64,000 nt of DNA from Streptomyces sp. DH12. Its GTDB lineage: Bacteria > Actinomycetota > Actinomycetes > Streptomycetales > Streptomycetaceae. Below are positions 1 through 8,473 of this stretch, one piece after another. The notes below the pieces were generated by a model. The model made no database searches, was not told where the DNA came from, and saw nothing but the letters and a program-made list of their open reading frames with translations. Position 1 is the first letter of the stretch. Every line of letters begins with the position of its first letter. The position numbers were made by a program, and so were the translations under genes. The stretch covers positions 97,028-161,027 of the forward strand of contig NZ_JAHWGT010000017.1 in NCBI RefSeq assembly GCF_020873895.1, read 5' to 3'.

Positions 1-2
1 CC

Positions 3-545
3 CCGCCGGCCCCCGGCGCCTCCGCGCCGGCCGGCCCCCGCGCCTCGGCCCCCGCCGGCCCGGTCCGGCCGGACGCCTCGCTCACCCCGGCGACGGGCTC
101 CTTCACCCCGCGGGAGAAGGAGTACCTGAGCGGCCGGGTGCCGCGCTCCGTCGACCCCGCCGCCGTGCTCGACGTCGGCAAGGAGTCCTGCCAGCGCATC
201 GAGCGGACCGCCCGGCACGACAGGGACGCGGCCGTCGCGGCCGTCATCGCGGGGGACGTGCGCGACGCCGCCGACGCCGTCACCCACCTCTGCCCCGAGC
301 AGCGACCCGTGCTCGACGCGGCCAAGGGCGGCTACCCGGACGGCACCCACGCCTCCCCGGCCGCCGGCCGCTACCGCACCGCCGCCGCCCGACCGGGCTG
401 CACCTGGCAGGTCACCGACGCCCAGGGCGGCGAGCTGGCCGCGGGACCGGCGCCCGGCGCGTCCGGCGAGCGGCACACGCTGACCGTCCCGGCCGGGGCG
501 GCGCGCTTCACCTCGACCGGCTGCTACGCCTGGCTGCGCGCCTGA
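3..545 (+). CDS. Hypothetical protein with DUF732-like C-terminal part (5' end missing)
   Basis: The reading frame is open from the left edge and stops at 543-545, so only the C-terminal ~180 residues are visible. It opens with a Pro/Ala/Gly linker, then has a ~70-residue helical segment with two cysteines (in ESCQRIE and THLCPEQ). This resembles the small Cys-paired DUF732 fold common in actinobacterial secreted proteins. A second Cys-containing, probably beta-rich, segment follows (GCTWQV ... TSTGCYAW). Pro/Ala linkers of this kind usually sit between a lipoprotein or membrane anchor and an extracytoplasmic domain, so an exported protein is likely but unproven. Its last 22 bases overlap the convergent glycosyltransferase gene. 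Function unknown. Confidence 0.6.
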   Translation, partial: PPAPGASAPAGPRASAPAGPVRPDASLTPATGSFTPREKEYLSGRVPRSVDPAAVLDVGKESCQRIERTARHDRDAAVAAVIAGDVRDAADAVTHLCPEQRPVLDAAKGGYPDGTHASPAAGRYRTAAARPGCTWQVTDAQGGELAAGPAPGASGERHTLTVPAGAARFTSTGCYAWLRA

Positions 546-1681
546 CCGACCGCCCGGCCGACCGCCCCGGCGTACACGTCCAGCAGGTCGTCCACCACGG
601 CGTCCAGGGAGAAGGCCGAGCCGGCGAGCGCGTGCGCCGCCGCCCCGGCCTTCTCCGCCGCCTCCGGCTCCAGCAGCTCCAGCACCGCGCCCGCGAGCCC
701 CGAGGCGTCCTCGACGACCCGGCCCGCGCCGGCCTCCCCGACCGCCGGGGCCAGCCCGTTGGACACCGTCACCACGGCCGGGGTGCCCACCGACAGCGAC
801 TCCAGCACCGACATCGGGAACGGCTCGTCCACCGACGGCAGCACGTACACGTGCGCCCGGCGCAGCTCCTCCAGCACCTGCGCCGGTCCCAGCGGCCCCA
901 CGAGCTCGACCCGGTCCCGCAGGCCCAGGTCGTCGACGAGCCGCTCCACCGCGCCCCGCTCGCCCTCGTCCGGGCCCGCCACGACGAACCGCGCCTCGGG
1001 GTGGCGGCGCAGGACCTCCGGCGCGGCGGCGACGAAGTCGCACGGCCGCTTGCGGGCCTGGAGCCGGGCCGCGTACAGGATCCTCGGCGGGCCCTCGGGC
1101 GCGGGGCGGGGGCTCTGCGCGGGGACGCCGTTGACCAGCCGCACCGCCGTGCGCAGCGGCGTGCCGAGGACGGCGTCCAGGCCGCGCCGCTCGTGCGTGG
1201 TGAGGTGGAGCACCGCGGCGGCGCCGCGCAGCACCCGCCGGACGGCCAGGGCGTCGAGGACCTTCGCCAGCAGCCGGTCGCTGGGGTCGACCATGCCGTG
1301 CGTCTGGAGCACCAGCGGCACGCGGGCGCGCAGGCACGCGAGGGCGACGGGCAGCGTGACGAGGTCGCGGGCGAGGTGGACGTGGACGACGTCCGCGCCG
1401 CGCACCAGGCGCCCCGCCTCCGCGAGCAGCGCGGGCGAGGTGATGCCGCTGAAGCCGAGCGGCAGCAGCCGCCGGGCCGGGTGGAGCCGGGCCGGTACGC
1501 CCTCCACGTCGGTGGGCGGCACGGGCCCGAAGCCGTCGGCGAGGGCCAGCAGCCGCGGGTGGTGGCCCCGGTCGCGCAGGCCGTGGGAGAGGTTCAGGGC
1601 GACGCGCACCGGACCGCCGAACGCCCCGGTGGGGGAGTGCAGGGTGACGGCGTGCAGGACCCGCAGGGGTGCGGTGCTCAC
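524..1681 (-). CDS. Glycosyltransferase, GT-B fold (GT4-like)
   Basis: 385 aa. It probably transfers a sugar from a nucleotide-sugar to a lipid-linked glycan at the cytoplasmic membrane face. The N-terminal half has the GT4 acceptor-side glycine loop (GGPVRVALNLSHGL, about residues 22-35) and VVHVHLARD near 97. The C-terminal donor domain has ILYAARLQARKRP and the E-x7-E motif EPFPMSVLE near 290. The start is GTG at 1681; it overlaps the TGA stop of the upstream acetyltransferase by 4 bases (GTGA), which implies translational coupling. Together the two genes look like a decoration module of the neighbouring polysaccharide locus. Donor and acceptor sugars cannot be read from sequence. Confidence 0.88.
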   Translation of the reverse strand: MSTAPLRVLHAVTLHSPTGAFGGPVRVALNLSHGLRDRGHHPRLLALADGFGPVPPTDVEGVPARLHPARRLLPLGFSGITSPALLAEAGRLVRGADVVHVHLARDLVTLPVALACLRARVPLVLQTHGMVDPSDRLLAKVLDALAVRRVLRGAAAVLHLTTHERRGLDAVLGTPLRTAVRLVNGVPAQSPRPAPEGPPRILYAARLQARKRPCDFVAAAPEVLRRHPEARFVVAGPDEGERGAVERLVDDLGLRDRVELVGPLGPAQVLEELRRAHVYVLPSVDEPFPMSVLESLSVGTPAVVTVSNGLAPAVGEAGAGRVVEDASGLAGAVLELLEPEAAEKAGAAAHALAGSAFSLDAVVDDLLDVYAGAVGRAVGQARSQA

Positions 1682-2217
1682 TTCGGCTCCTCGACGGGCC
1701 GGCGGGTGCCGTCCGCGGTGTGCAGGGTCAGTTCGGGCAGGTCCTGGTGGAGGACCGCGCCGGCGCCGACGACCGCGTGGCGGCCGACCCGGGTGCCGGC
1801 GAGCACGGTGGCGCGGGTGGCGATCCAGGCGCCGTCCTCCACGGTGACGGGCGCGTTGCGGTAGCGGAAGTCGGCCGCGCGGTGGTCGTGGCTGCCGGTG
1901 CAGAGCAGGGCCTCCTGGGAGACGCACACGTGCGCGCCGAGGGTGATCGGCTCCAGGTTGAGCAGCCAGGCCCCCTCGCCGATCCAGGTGTGGTCGCCGA
2001 CGGTCAGCTTCCACGGCCACAGGACGCGCACGCGGTGGCGGATCAGCACGTTCTCGCCGATCGTCGCGCCGAACGCGCGCAGCAGCGCCACCCGCAGCCG
2101 GGCCGGGCACCACCAGGTCGTGAACACCAGATTGAGCACGGCGAACCACAGGGCCTGCGTCAGCCTGCCCCGGCCCTTGTCGTACCCGGCCAGCGTGAAT
2201 GCGGACAGGTCGCGCAT
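1678..2217 (-). CDS. WcaF-like hexapeptide-repeat acetyltransferase
   Basis: 179 aa. Left-handed beta-helix acyltransferase related to the colanic-acid acetyltransferase WcaF, which O-acetylates exopolysaccharide using acetyl-CoA. Visible: imperfect hexapeptide repeats (FGATIGENVLIRHRVRV, LTVGDHTWIGEGAW, ITLGAHVCVSQEA, VTVEDGAWIATRATVLAGTR). The WcaF-like segment LLCTGSHD carries the likely catalytic His. N-terminal YDKGRGRLTQALWF is also typical of the subfamily. A purine-rich ribosome site (AGGGGGGAG) lies 12 bases upstream of the ATG. First gene of a two-gene unit with the glycosyltransferase downstream. Confidence 0.87.
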   Translation of the reverse strand: MRDLSAFTLAGYDKGRGRLTQALWFAVLNLVFTTWWCPARLRVALLRAFGATIGENVLIRHRVRVLWPWKLTVGDHTWIGEGAWLLNLEPITLGAHVCVSQEALLCTGSHDHRAADFRYRNAPVTVEDGAWIATRATVLAGTRVGRHAVVGAGAVLHQDLPELTLHTADGTRRPVEEPK

Positions 2218-2254
2218 GGCGCCGGACTCCCCCCTGTGCGCGCTGTGCGGGAAA

Positions 2255-2349
2255 CCGCGAGGTGCGGAGACCGCGAGGTGCGGACGGCCGTGACACGCGG
2301 ACGGCCGCCACGTACGACGGCCGCGACGTGCGGACGGCCGCCACGTACG
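2255..2349. repeat. Two short direct-repeat pairs upstream of the acetyltransferase gene
   Basis: A 14-bp unit (ccgcgaggtgcgga) occurs at 2255-2268 and 2271-2284. A 20-bp unit (gcggacggccgccacgtacg) occurs exactly at 2297-2316 and 2330-2349. The array lies between the divergent acetyltransferase and Wzy-like genes, where promoters for both must be. No coding content is credible here. It may be recent slippage duplication or a set of repeated operator sites. Confidence 0.6.
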
Positions 2350-2458
2350 GAAAACGAACGTCAGGTTATCGGTTCGTACGCCTGCGTCCAGGGTGCGGTC
2401 CCGGAGCGCTCGTTAGACTGCGCGCGGAACAGGGGCGGCGGGGCGACGGGGGTACGGG

Positions 2459-3994
2459 ATGACGGTCGGGACCACGCCCCGCGCGGTGCCGCCGCCACGG
2501 CCCCGCACGGTGCCGCTGCCACCGCCGTTCAAGCCGCGCACACTGCTCTCCCGGGCGCTCGCCGTGCCCCTCGTGCTCGGCCTGGCACTCTTCCTGCCCC
2601 TGACGGTCGTCTCCCAGCCCGGCGACGGCCCGCGCGACGCCGCATTCTGGCTCCAGGTGGTCCTCACCGTCTACTGCGGTGTACGGCTCTCCGCGATGGT
2701 CCTCACCACCCGCCGCAAGCTCCTCCAGGCGACGTTCTGGATGTTCTGCTACATGGCGATGGGCGTGGCCCCGCTCGCCCAGGCGGTCATCGGCCGCGTG
2801 CCGACCCCGGTCGTCGGCCCCCGCGAGGACCTCGTCCAGGCGGTCGCGCTGGTCCTGCTCGGCTGCTTCGCCTTCGACGTCGGCGCCCTCCTCGCCCGGT
2901 ACCGCACCCCCTGGCACCGCCGCGGCCGCGCCCGCGGCGCGGGCGCGCCGGCGCGGGGCGAGGCGCCCGACGACCGGCCGGTGCTGATCCACCGCCGGCG
3001 GCTGGCCCTGCTGGTGCTGGCCGCCTTCGCCTGCGGCGGCCTGCTCGTCGTCAAGCTCGGCGGGCCCGCCGTCTTCTTCAGCAGCCGCCAGGAGATCATC
3101 GCCAGCATCGAGGACGCGGGCGTCTCCGGCGACGGCGGCCAGGCCGGCCAGGCGTTCCTGCGCGGCTTCGGCACCGTGCCGCCGCTGATCGCCCTGCTCG
3201 TCTACACCCGCTGGCTCGTCACCTCCCGCCGGGCCCGCCGCACCTGGTCGGTCGTGACCGTCTTCGGCGCCCTGGTGGTGCTGAACGCCGTGGTGAACAA
3301 CCCCATCTCCAACCCGCGCTACTGGTTCCTCACGGTGCTGTTCGCGCTGCTGTTCACCGCCTTCCCGACGAGCGCCGCCCTGTACCGGGCGTCGCTCTCC
3401 CTCGGGGTCGTCGTCGCGCTGCTCGTCTTCCCCTTCGCCGACCGCTTCCGGTACGACGAGAACAACACCCAGCAGATCGAGACGACCTCGTTCCTGGAGC
3501 CGCTGGCGCTGAAGGACTACGACCAGGTCGGCATGTTCGCCAACACCATCACCTACGTCGAGTCCGGCCAGGGCCACAGCTACGGCCGCCAGGCCGCGGG
3601 CTCCCTGCTGTTCGCCGTGCCCCGCTCGATGTGGGCGCAGAAGCCGTCCGACACCGGCGTGACCGTCGGCGAGTGGATGGGCGCGGTCAACACCAACCTC
3701 TCCTCGCCGGTCTGGGCCGAGCTGTGGATCGACTTCGGCCCCGTCGGCATGACGGCCGGGATGGCGGCCCTCGGGTACGCCGCCGCCCGCGTCGACCGCC
3801 GGGTGGCGCGCCGCGCCGTACGGGGCTCGCCGCCGGGCAGCCTGCTGCTGATCGCGGCGCCGCTGGTGGCGGGGTACTCCTTCATCCTCGTGCGGGGCCC
3901 GCTGCTCCAGGCGACGGGCAAGGTGGCCATCGCCGCGCTCTGCCTCGCCCTGATCGCCACCTACCGGCGCGACCGGGGCGCCCGCCTCGACTGA
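2459..3994 (+). CDS. Wzy-like oligosaccharide repeat-unit polymerase (polytopic membrane protein)
   Basis: 511 aa, with about ten predicted hydrophobic segments spread from residue ~30 to the C-terminus. A long extracytoplasmic loop sits around residues 325-400 (FADRFRYDENNTQQIE ... SGQGHSYGRQAAGSLLFAVPRSMWAQKPSDTG). The order 'hydrophobic helices, large polar loop with Tyr/Arg/Gly, hydrophobic helices' and the segment PRSMWAQKP..TG are typical of O-antigen/EPS polymerases. Wzy proteins polymerise undecaprenyl-linked repeat units on the outer face of the membrane. The first 30 residues are Pro-rich and probably cytoplasmic. Its 3' end overlaps the convergent flippase gene by 34 bp. The family call rests on topology and context, not strong motifs. 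Confidence 0.75.
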   Translation: MTVGTTPRAVPPPRPRTVPLPPPFKPRTLLSRALAVPLVLGLALFLPLTVVSQPGDGPRDAAFWLQVVLTVYCGVRLSAMVLTTRRKLLQATFWMFCYMAMGVAPLAQAVIGRVPTPVVGPREDLVQAVALVLLGCFAFDVGALLARYRTPWHRRGRARGAGAPARGEAPDDRPVLIHRRRLALLVLAAFACGGLLVVKLGGPAVFFSSRQEIIASIEDAGVSGDGGQAGQAFLRGFGTVPPLIALLVYTRWLVTSRRARRTWSVVTVFGALVVLNAVVNNPISNPRYWFLTVLFALLFTAFPTSAALYRASLSLGVVVALLVFPFADRFRYDENNTQQIETTSFLEPLALKDYDQVGMFANTITYVESGQGHSYGRQAAGSLLFAVPRSMWAQKPSDTGVTVGEWMGAVNTNLSSPVWAELWIDFGPVGMTAGMAALGYAAARVDRRVARRAVRGSPPGSLLLIAAPLVAGYSFILVRGPLLQATGKVAIAALCLALIATYRRDRGARLD

Positions 3995-5316
3995 CCGCCC
4001 GGCGCGCCGGGCGCGTCCGGCGCCTCCGGCACGTCGGGGCCCTCGGGCACGCCGGCCTCGGGCACCCCGGCCTCGGGCACCCCGGGTGCCTCGGGAGCGG
4101 CGCCCGCGCGGCGGCGCAGGAGCGCCACCCGCACCCACGCGGCCAGGGCCTTCGCCGCCGAACCGCCCGCCAGGCCCCACGCCGCGCCGACCGCGCCGCC
4201 GAGGACGAACCCGGCGTACAGCAGCGCCACCGACAGCAGCGAGAAGACCACCTGCACCGGCAGGGTGTCGCGGGGGCTGAGCACCCGCAGCGTGAGCAGC
4301 GCGCTCACCCCGAGCCCCATCAGCGTGTACTGCGCCGCCGACGCCGGCAGCAGCGCGGCGACCGCCGGCCACGTGTCACCCAGCACCGCCCGCCCCGCGC
4401 CGTCGGGCAGCAGCCACCACACACCGCCCCACGCGGCGCCGGTCGCGGCCAGCGCCCCGCCCAGCAGCAGCGTCGCCCGGACCACGGCGCGCCCGCCGCC
4501 GAGGCGGTTCAGCAGCGGAGGTCCGAAGCCGTTGGCCGCGCCGAAGAAGACGTTCAGCGGCCCGAAGAGCGCCGAGGCGCCGCGCAGCGCCCCCACCGCC
4601 AGGGGGTTGCCGAGCAGGCCGAGGCAGAGGACCGCCAGCTGGCTGGAGCCGTTGCCGACGGCGAACTCGACGGCGAACCGCCGCCCCAGGTGGCCCCGGC
4701 GCACGTACCGGCGCCACTCCCCGCGCGCCCCGGCCAGCGGCCGCCGCAGCAGCAGCGCCGCCACCACCAGCCCCGGCAGGGCCGCCAGCCCCCACGCCAG
4801 GACCAGCCGGGACGCCGACGCCCCGGCCGGCTGGAGCGCCAGCACCGTCACGGTCGACGCCAGCCGCAGCGCGTCCGCCGCCAGCGCGTGGTGCGGCCGG
4901 CCCAGCAGCGAGAAGCAGTAGCGGGCCGCGTCCTGGAGCAGGACGACCGGCAGGACCGCGCCGAGCGCCGCCAGCGCCCGCCCGCCCGGCGGCAGCGCCG
5001 CACCCGTCGCGGCGAGCACCGCGCCGGTGGCGAACGCCGCCGCGGCCGTGAAGCCGAGCGCCGAACGGCAGGCCGCCGCCACCGCGCCGGCCCCGCCGCG
5101 CACCAGCACCAGCTCCTGCCCGACGTACGCCATGAACAGCCCCAGCGCCACCGTGAACACCAGGTACACCATGGAGAACTCGGCGAACCCGGACGCCGTC
5201 GACAGCCGCGCGGCCAGCACCAGCACCAGGATGTTGGTCAGCCCCGCGGCGCCCTGGTCGAGGACGGAGGCGAGGGCCGCCGTACGCCCGCGCAGCGCCC
5301 CGCCGGCCGCGCTCAC
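3961..5316 (-). CDS. Wzx-like polysaccharide flippase (MOP superfamily)
   Basis: 451 aa with about 12 hydrophobic helices. It starts RGRTAALASVLDQGAAGLTNILVLVLAARL, the usual N-terminus of MATE/Wzx-type lipid-linked oligosaccharide flippases. They move undecaprenyl-PP-oligosaccharides across the membrane. Start GTG at 5316; it overlaps the stop of the upstream Wzz-like gene by 4 bases (GTGA), so the two are co-translated. The last ~45 residues are a hydrophilic tail with short Pro-Glu-Ala-Gly-Val repeats, encoded by near-identical 15-bp units around 4035-4085. Wzz and glycosyltransferase upstream plus a Wzy-like gene alongside support a Wzx/Wzy-dependent pathway. Confidence 0.8.
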   Translation of the reverse strand: MSAAGGALRGRTAALASVLDQGAAGLTNILVLVLAARLSTASGFAEFSMVYLVFTVALGLFMAYVGQELVLVRGGAGAVAAACRSALGFTAAAAFATGAVLAATGAALPPGGRALAALGAVLPVVLLQDAARYCFSLLGRPHHALAADALRLASTVTVLALQPAGASASRLVLAWGLAALPGLVVAALLLRRPLAGARGEWRRYVRRGHLGRRFAVEFAVGNGSSQLAVLCLGLLGNPLAVGALRGASALFGPLNVFFGAANGFGPPLLNRLGGGRAVVRATLLLGGALAATGAAWGGVWWLLPDGAGRAVLGDTWPAVAALLPASAAQYTLMGLGVSALLTLRVLSPRDTLPVQVVFSLLSVALLYAGFVLGGAVGAAWGLAGGSAAKALAAWVRVALLRRRAGAAPEAPGVPEAGVPEAGVPEGPDVPEAPDAPGAPGGQSRRAPRSRR

Positions 5317-7055
5317 CGGCGGTCGGGGGGTGAGACCGCCCGCAGCGCCATCGTGGTGGCCGGGTCGTCGTGCGCCGACGCGCCGACCGCGCCCGTACGC
5401 GCCCCGCCGCGCCCGCGCCCGTCCCGGTCGCCCGCGCCGTGGTCGGCGCGGCCGCCGTCCGGGGCCGGGGCGGCACCGCCCGACTGCCCGCGGGCGCCCT
5501 TGCCCCGGCGGGCGCCCCCGCTCTGCTGGCCGCGGTGCATGACCGTGCCGAGCACCGTGCCGCCCGCGCCCGTGATGAGGTCGCGCAGCCGGGCCAGCTG
5601 CGAGCGGTGCACGCCCCGCGGGTCGCACACCACGAGCACACCGTCGACCCGGTCCACCAGGGCGAGGGCGTCGGCGTACGCGAACACCGGCGGGGTCAGC
5701 ACGATCACCGTCACCTGCGGGTCGTCGGCCTCCTCCACCAGCCGCGACATCTCCGGCGACGTCAGCGCCCGCGCCACGTTGCGCACCCGCGCCCCGGGCA
5801 CCAGCTCGAAACTCCCGGACTCCCCGGCGTCCACGGTCAGCCGCCGCCCGCCCGGCCAGGCGTCCGTCTCGCCGTCCTGCGTCCACGCCGGTCGGCTCAC
5901 CTCGCGGGCCCGCAACTGCTTCTCCAGCGACGGCCGGCGCAGCTCGGCCTCCACGATCAGCACGCGCTTGCCGGTCTCGGCGAAGGACGCGGCCAGGTTG
6001 ACGGCCACCGCCGCGGCCGTACGGCTGGAGCCTCGCGGCGCGGCCACCAGCAGCCGCCGCCGGTCGGCGAACCGCTGGTCGTAGGCGAGCCGGTAGGCGA
6101 TGGACCGGTACTCCTCGGCGAGCGGCGACTCCTCCCGGTCCTCCGTCAGCAGCGGGTCGGTGTCACGGGTGCGGGGCAGCGAGCCGAGCACCGGGGCGCG
6201 CAGCGCCCGCGCCACGTCGCCCTCCGAGCGGGCCGCCGGGTCGAACACCAGCCGCACCCAGGCGATGAGCAGCCCCAGCGCGATGCCCACGGCGCCGCCG
6301 AGCCCGAGGGACAGCGCCCACCCCGGACCGTCGGACGCGGTCGGCGGCGTCGCCGTCCTGATCACCTTGCCGGGCGTCACGTCGAGCGCCTTCAGCTTGC
6401 TGATGCGGTTGCTCAGCTCGGTGATGCGGTTGAGGAGGTTCGCCTTGACGGTGTAGTCCGCCTCGGCGTCCGTCCCCGACCGCCCCTCCAGCCGCTCCGC
6501 GAGCTCGTCGTGCTGCTTGGCGACCGGGTCCAGCTGCGCCTGCAGTCCCTTGATCATGGTGTCGCGGGTCTGCTCGGTCTGCTCCTGCCGGTCGGCGAGG
6601 TACGCCGCGACCAGCGCGTTGGCGCGGCGCGCCGACTCGGCCGGGTCTTCGTCCGTGTAGCTGAAGCGCAGCACCTGCGACTTGGGCGGGTTGGTCACCT
6701 GGAGGCCCGACACCAGCCCGGCCGCCTCCCCCTCGTACCCGAGGTCCTCGGCGGCCCGGCCGGCGATGCGCCGGCTCGTGGCCGCCTGCCGCTCGGTGTT
6801 CATGTCGAGGGTCTTCTCGACGGCGATCGTCGGGTTGAAGGGGTCCTCCATGGGGACCCGCAGCACCACGTCGCTCGTCGCCACGTAGGTGTCGGAGGTG
6901 CTGTACCCGAGCCAGGCCCCGCCGAGCAGTCCGAGGAGCACGCCGGCGGCCATCAGCCGCGGGTAGCGCAGGAGCTGGCGGAACTGGTCGCGCAGCAGGT
7001 CCGGTTCGTCGTCCACCGGGACCGCGGCCGCCGGGCCGCCGTGGGGGTGTGTCAC
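5313..7055 (-). CDS. Wzz/BY-kinase-like chain-length regulator with degenerate ATP-binding motifs
   Basis: 580 aa. The N-terminal Wzz domain has a first membrane helix at about residues 32-52, an extracytoplasmic coiled region, and a second helix near 265 (WALSLGLGGAVGIALGLLIAW). A CpsD/BY-kinase-like Rossmann domain follows. In active kinases Walker A is GxxxGK(S/T), A' is (V/I)DxDxR and Walker B is hhhD(T/S)PP. Here they read PRGSSRTAAA, IVEAELRRP and VIVLTPP: the P-loop Lys is Arg, the A' Asp residues are Glu and the B Asp is Leu. The C-terminus is Gly/Arg/Asp-rich and lacks the usual Tyr cluster. I infer a chain-length scaffold without tyrosine-kinase activity. GTG start at 7055 overlaps the preceding stop by 4 bases. 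Confidence 0.83.
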   Translation of the reverse strand: MTHPHGGPAAAVPVDDEPDLLRDQFRQLLRYPRLMAAGVLLGLLGGAWLGYSTSDTYVATSDVVLRVPMEDPFNPTIAVEKTLDMNTERQAATSRRIAGRAAEDLGYEGEAAGLVSGLQVTNPPKSQVLRFSYTDEDPAESARRANALVAAYLADRQEQTEQTRDTMIKGLQAQLDPVAKQHDELAERLEGRSGTDAEADYTVKANLLNRITELSNRISKLKALDVTPGKVIRTATPPTASDGPGWALSLGLGGAVGIALGLLIAWVRLVFDPAARSEGDVARALRAPVLGSLPRTRDTDPLLTEDREESPLAEEYRSIAYRLAYDQRFADRRRLLVAAPRGSSRTAAAVAVNLAASFAETGKRVLIVEAELRRPSLEKQLRAREVSRPAWTQDGETDAWPGGRRLTVDAGESGSFELVPGARVRNVARALTSPEMSRLVEEADDPQVTVIVLTPPVFAYADALALVDRVDGVLVVCDPRGVHRSQLARLRDLITGAGGTVLGTVMHRGQQSGGARRGKGARGQSGGAAPAPDGGRADHGAGDRDGRGRGGARTGAVGASAHDDPATTMALRAVSPPDRR

Positions 7056-8338
7056 CTGTCCGCTCCTTCCACCGCCGCGCCCGTCCCCGCCAGGGCCTCG
7101 TCGAGCAGCGCGTCGTACCGCGCCAGACCCGCCGCACGGCCCAGGTGGGCCGCCACGTGCCGGGGCCCGGCCGCGCCCCGCTCCGCCGCCGCCACCGGGT
7201 CGGCGGCCAGCTCCCGCACGGCCGCCAGGAGCGCCGCCGGATCCTCGGGCGGCACCAGGACGCCCGCCCCGGAGCGCCGCACCTCCTCGGCGGTGCCGCC
7301 GCCTTCGGCGACCGAGGCGACCACCGGCCGGCCGGTGGCGAAGTACGAGGTCAGCTTTGACGGCACGCTCATGTCGAGCACCGAGGCCCGCTGCGTCACG
7401 GCCAGCACGTCCGCGGCGGCCAGCACCTCGGGGAACTCGGCGTCGTCGACGGCGGGGAGGAACCGCAGGTTCGGCACGCCCTCGGCGAGCCGCTCCAGCG
7501 CCGCGCGCTGGTTGCCGTCGCCCATCAGCACCACGCGTACCGCCGGGTCGAGGCGGGCCGCCCGGACGAGCACCTCCAGGCCCTGCTTGAGGCCCATGTT
7601 GCCGGAGTGCAGGACGACCGTCTCGGCCGGACGCCAGCCGAGCCGCCGGCGGGTCTCCTCGCGCGGCCGCGCCGGGGCCGCCACGTGCGACCAGTTGGGG
7701 ACGGTACGTATCCGCTCCGGCGCCACGCCCAGCGCGGTGACCCCCGCCCTGAACGTCTCGTGGATCACGCCGACGAGCGTGGCCCGGCGCAGCGCGTACG
7801 CCTCGACGCGCGCCGCGGCCGCCGCCGCCCGGTCGCCCCCCTCGATGCCGCTCTGCGCGGCCGCCGCCCCCATCAGGTCCTGCACGACGGGTATGTACGG
7901 CACCCGCCAGCGGGCCGCGAGCCGGGCCCCCACCACGCCGCCGGCGAGGCTGGGCAGCTGGGCGACGACCGCGTCGGGGCGCCCCATCCGGGGCGGCGCG
8001 GCGAGCTGGTGGGCGAGGACCGACGCCTCGAACAGCGCCCGCCGCGCGGCGGTCTGGCGGGCGGGCACGGTGTGCCGGCGGCGGTGCACGGTGACGCCCG
8101 CCCGCCGCTCGGTGCGCCGCCACGCCCCCCGGTAGGCCGGGTCGACCGACCAGGACGGGTAGTGCGGCATGCCGGCCAGGACGTGCGTCTCGTGGCCCCG
8201 GGCCGCCCAGTGCTCGGCTATCTGCGTGGCGTAGGGGCCTATGCCGGTGTGCTCCGGCGCGTAGTTGGTCGACACCAGCAGCAGGCGCCGAGGCCGCCGG
8301 CCGGTGTCTGACTGGTCGGTCTGGTCCGCGTCCCGCAT
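7052..8338 (-). CDS. Glycosyltransferase, WcaI/WbuB-type (GT4)
   Basis: 428 aa. N-terminal domain: LLLVSTNYAPEHTGIGPYATQIAEHWAARGHE, with the glycine loop typical of GT4, then LAGMPHYPSW. The C-terminal domain has VVLHSGNMGLKQGLEVLV and VPSKLTSYFATGRPVVA, matching the WcaI/WbuB subgroup that adds sugars such as fucose or FucNAc to exopolysaccharide repeat units. First gene of a tightly coupled minus-strand operon (glycosyltransferase, Wzz-like, Wzx-like, each overlapping the next by 4 bases). The ATG at 8338 is preceded by a purine-rich stretch. Divergent from the cytidylyltransferase gene. Sugar specificity unknown. Confidence 0.88.
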   Translation of the reverse strand: MRDADQTDQSDTGRRPRRLLLVSTNYAPEHTGIGPYATQIAEHWAARGHETHVLAGMPHYPSWSVDPAYRGAWRRTERRAGVTVHRRRHTVPARQTAARRALFEASVLAHQLAAPPRMGRPDAVVAQLPSLAGGVVGARLAARWRVPYIPVVQDLMGAAAAQSGIEGGDRAAAAAARVEAYALRRATLVGVIHETFRAGVTALGVAPERIRTVPNWSHVAAPARPREETRRRLGWRPAETVVLHSGNMGLKQGLEVLVRAARLDPAVRVVLMGDGNQRAALERLAEGVPNLRFLPAVDDAEFPEVLAAADVLAVTQRASVLDMSVPSKLTSYFATGRPVVASVAEGGGTAEEVRRSGAGVLVPPEDPAALLAAVRELAADPVAAAERGAAGPRHVAAHLGRAAGLARYDALLDEALAGTGAAVEGADR

Positions 8339-8359
8339 CCGGATGGCCCCCCTCGTGAC

Positions 8360-8392
8360 GAACGATCGCTCGCTCGTGCACCCTAATCGTTC
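8360..8392. promoter_or_regulatory. Inverted repeat in the divergent intergenic region
   Basis: GAACGAT at 8360-8366 and its exact complement ATCGTTC at 8386-8392, separated by 19 bases. It sits between the divergent glycosyltransferase and cytidylyltransferase genes. Such a site could bind a regulator controlling both units. The arms are short, so chance occurrence is possible. Confidence 0.35.
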
Positions 8393-8473
8393 ACCTGTCC
8401 TGCGCGAAGTGTGCACGGTACTGTCAGCCGGGACGCACGGGGGCGGACCGTTCCAGAGGGGGGCAAGCACGTC

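Noticed and set aside
1669-6084. A very long open frame on the plus strand across the polysaccharide genes
   Set aside because: Its product is Arg/Pro/Ala-rich without motifs and runs antisense to clear GT, Wzx and Wzz-like genes and over a different frame of the Wzy-like gene.
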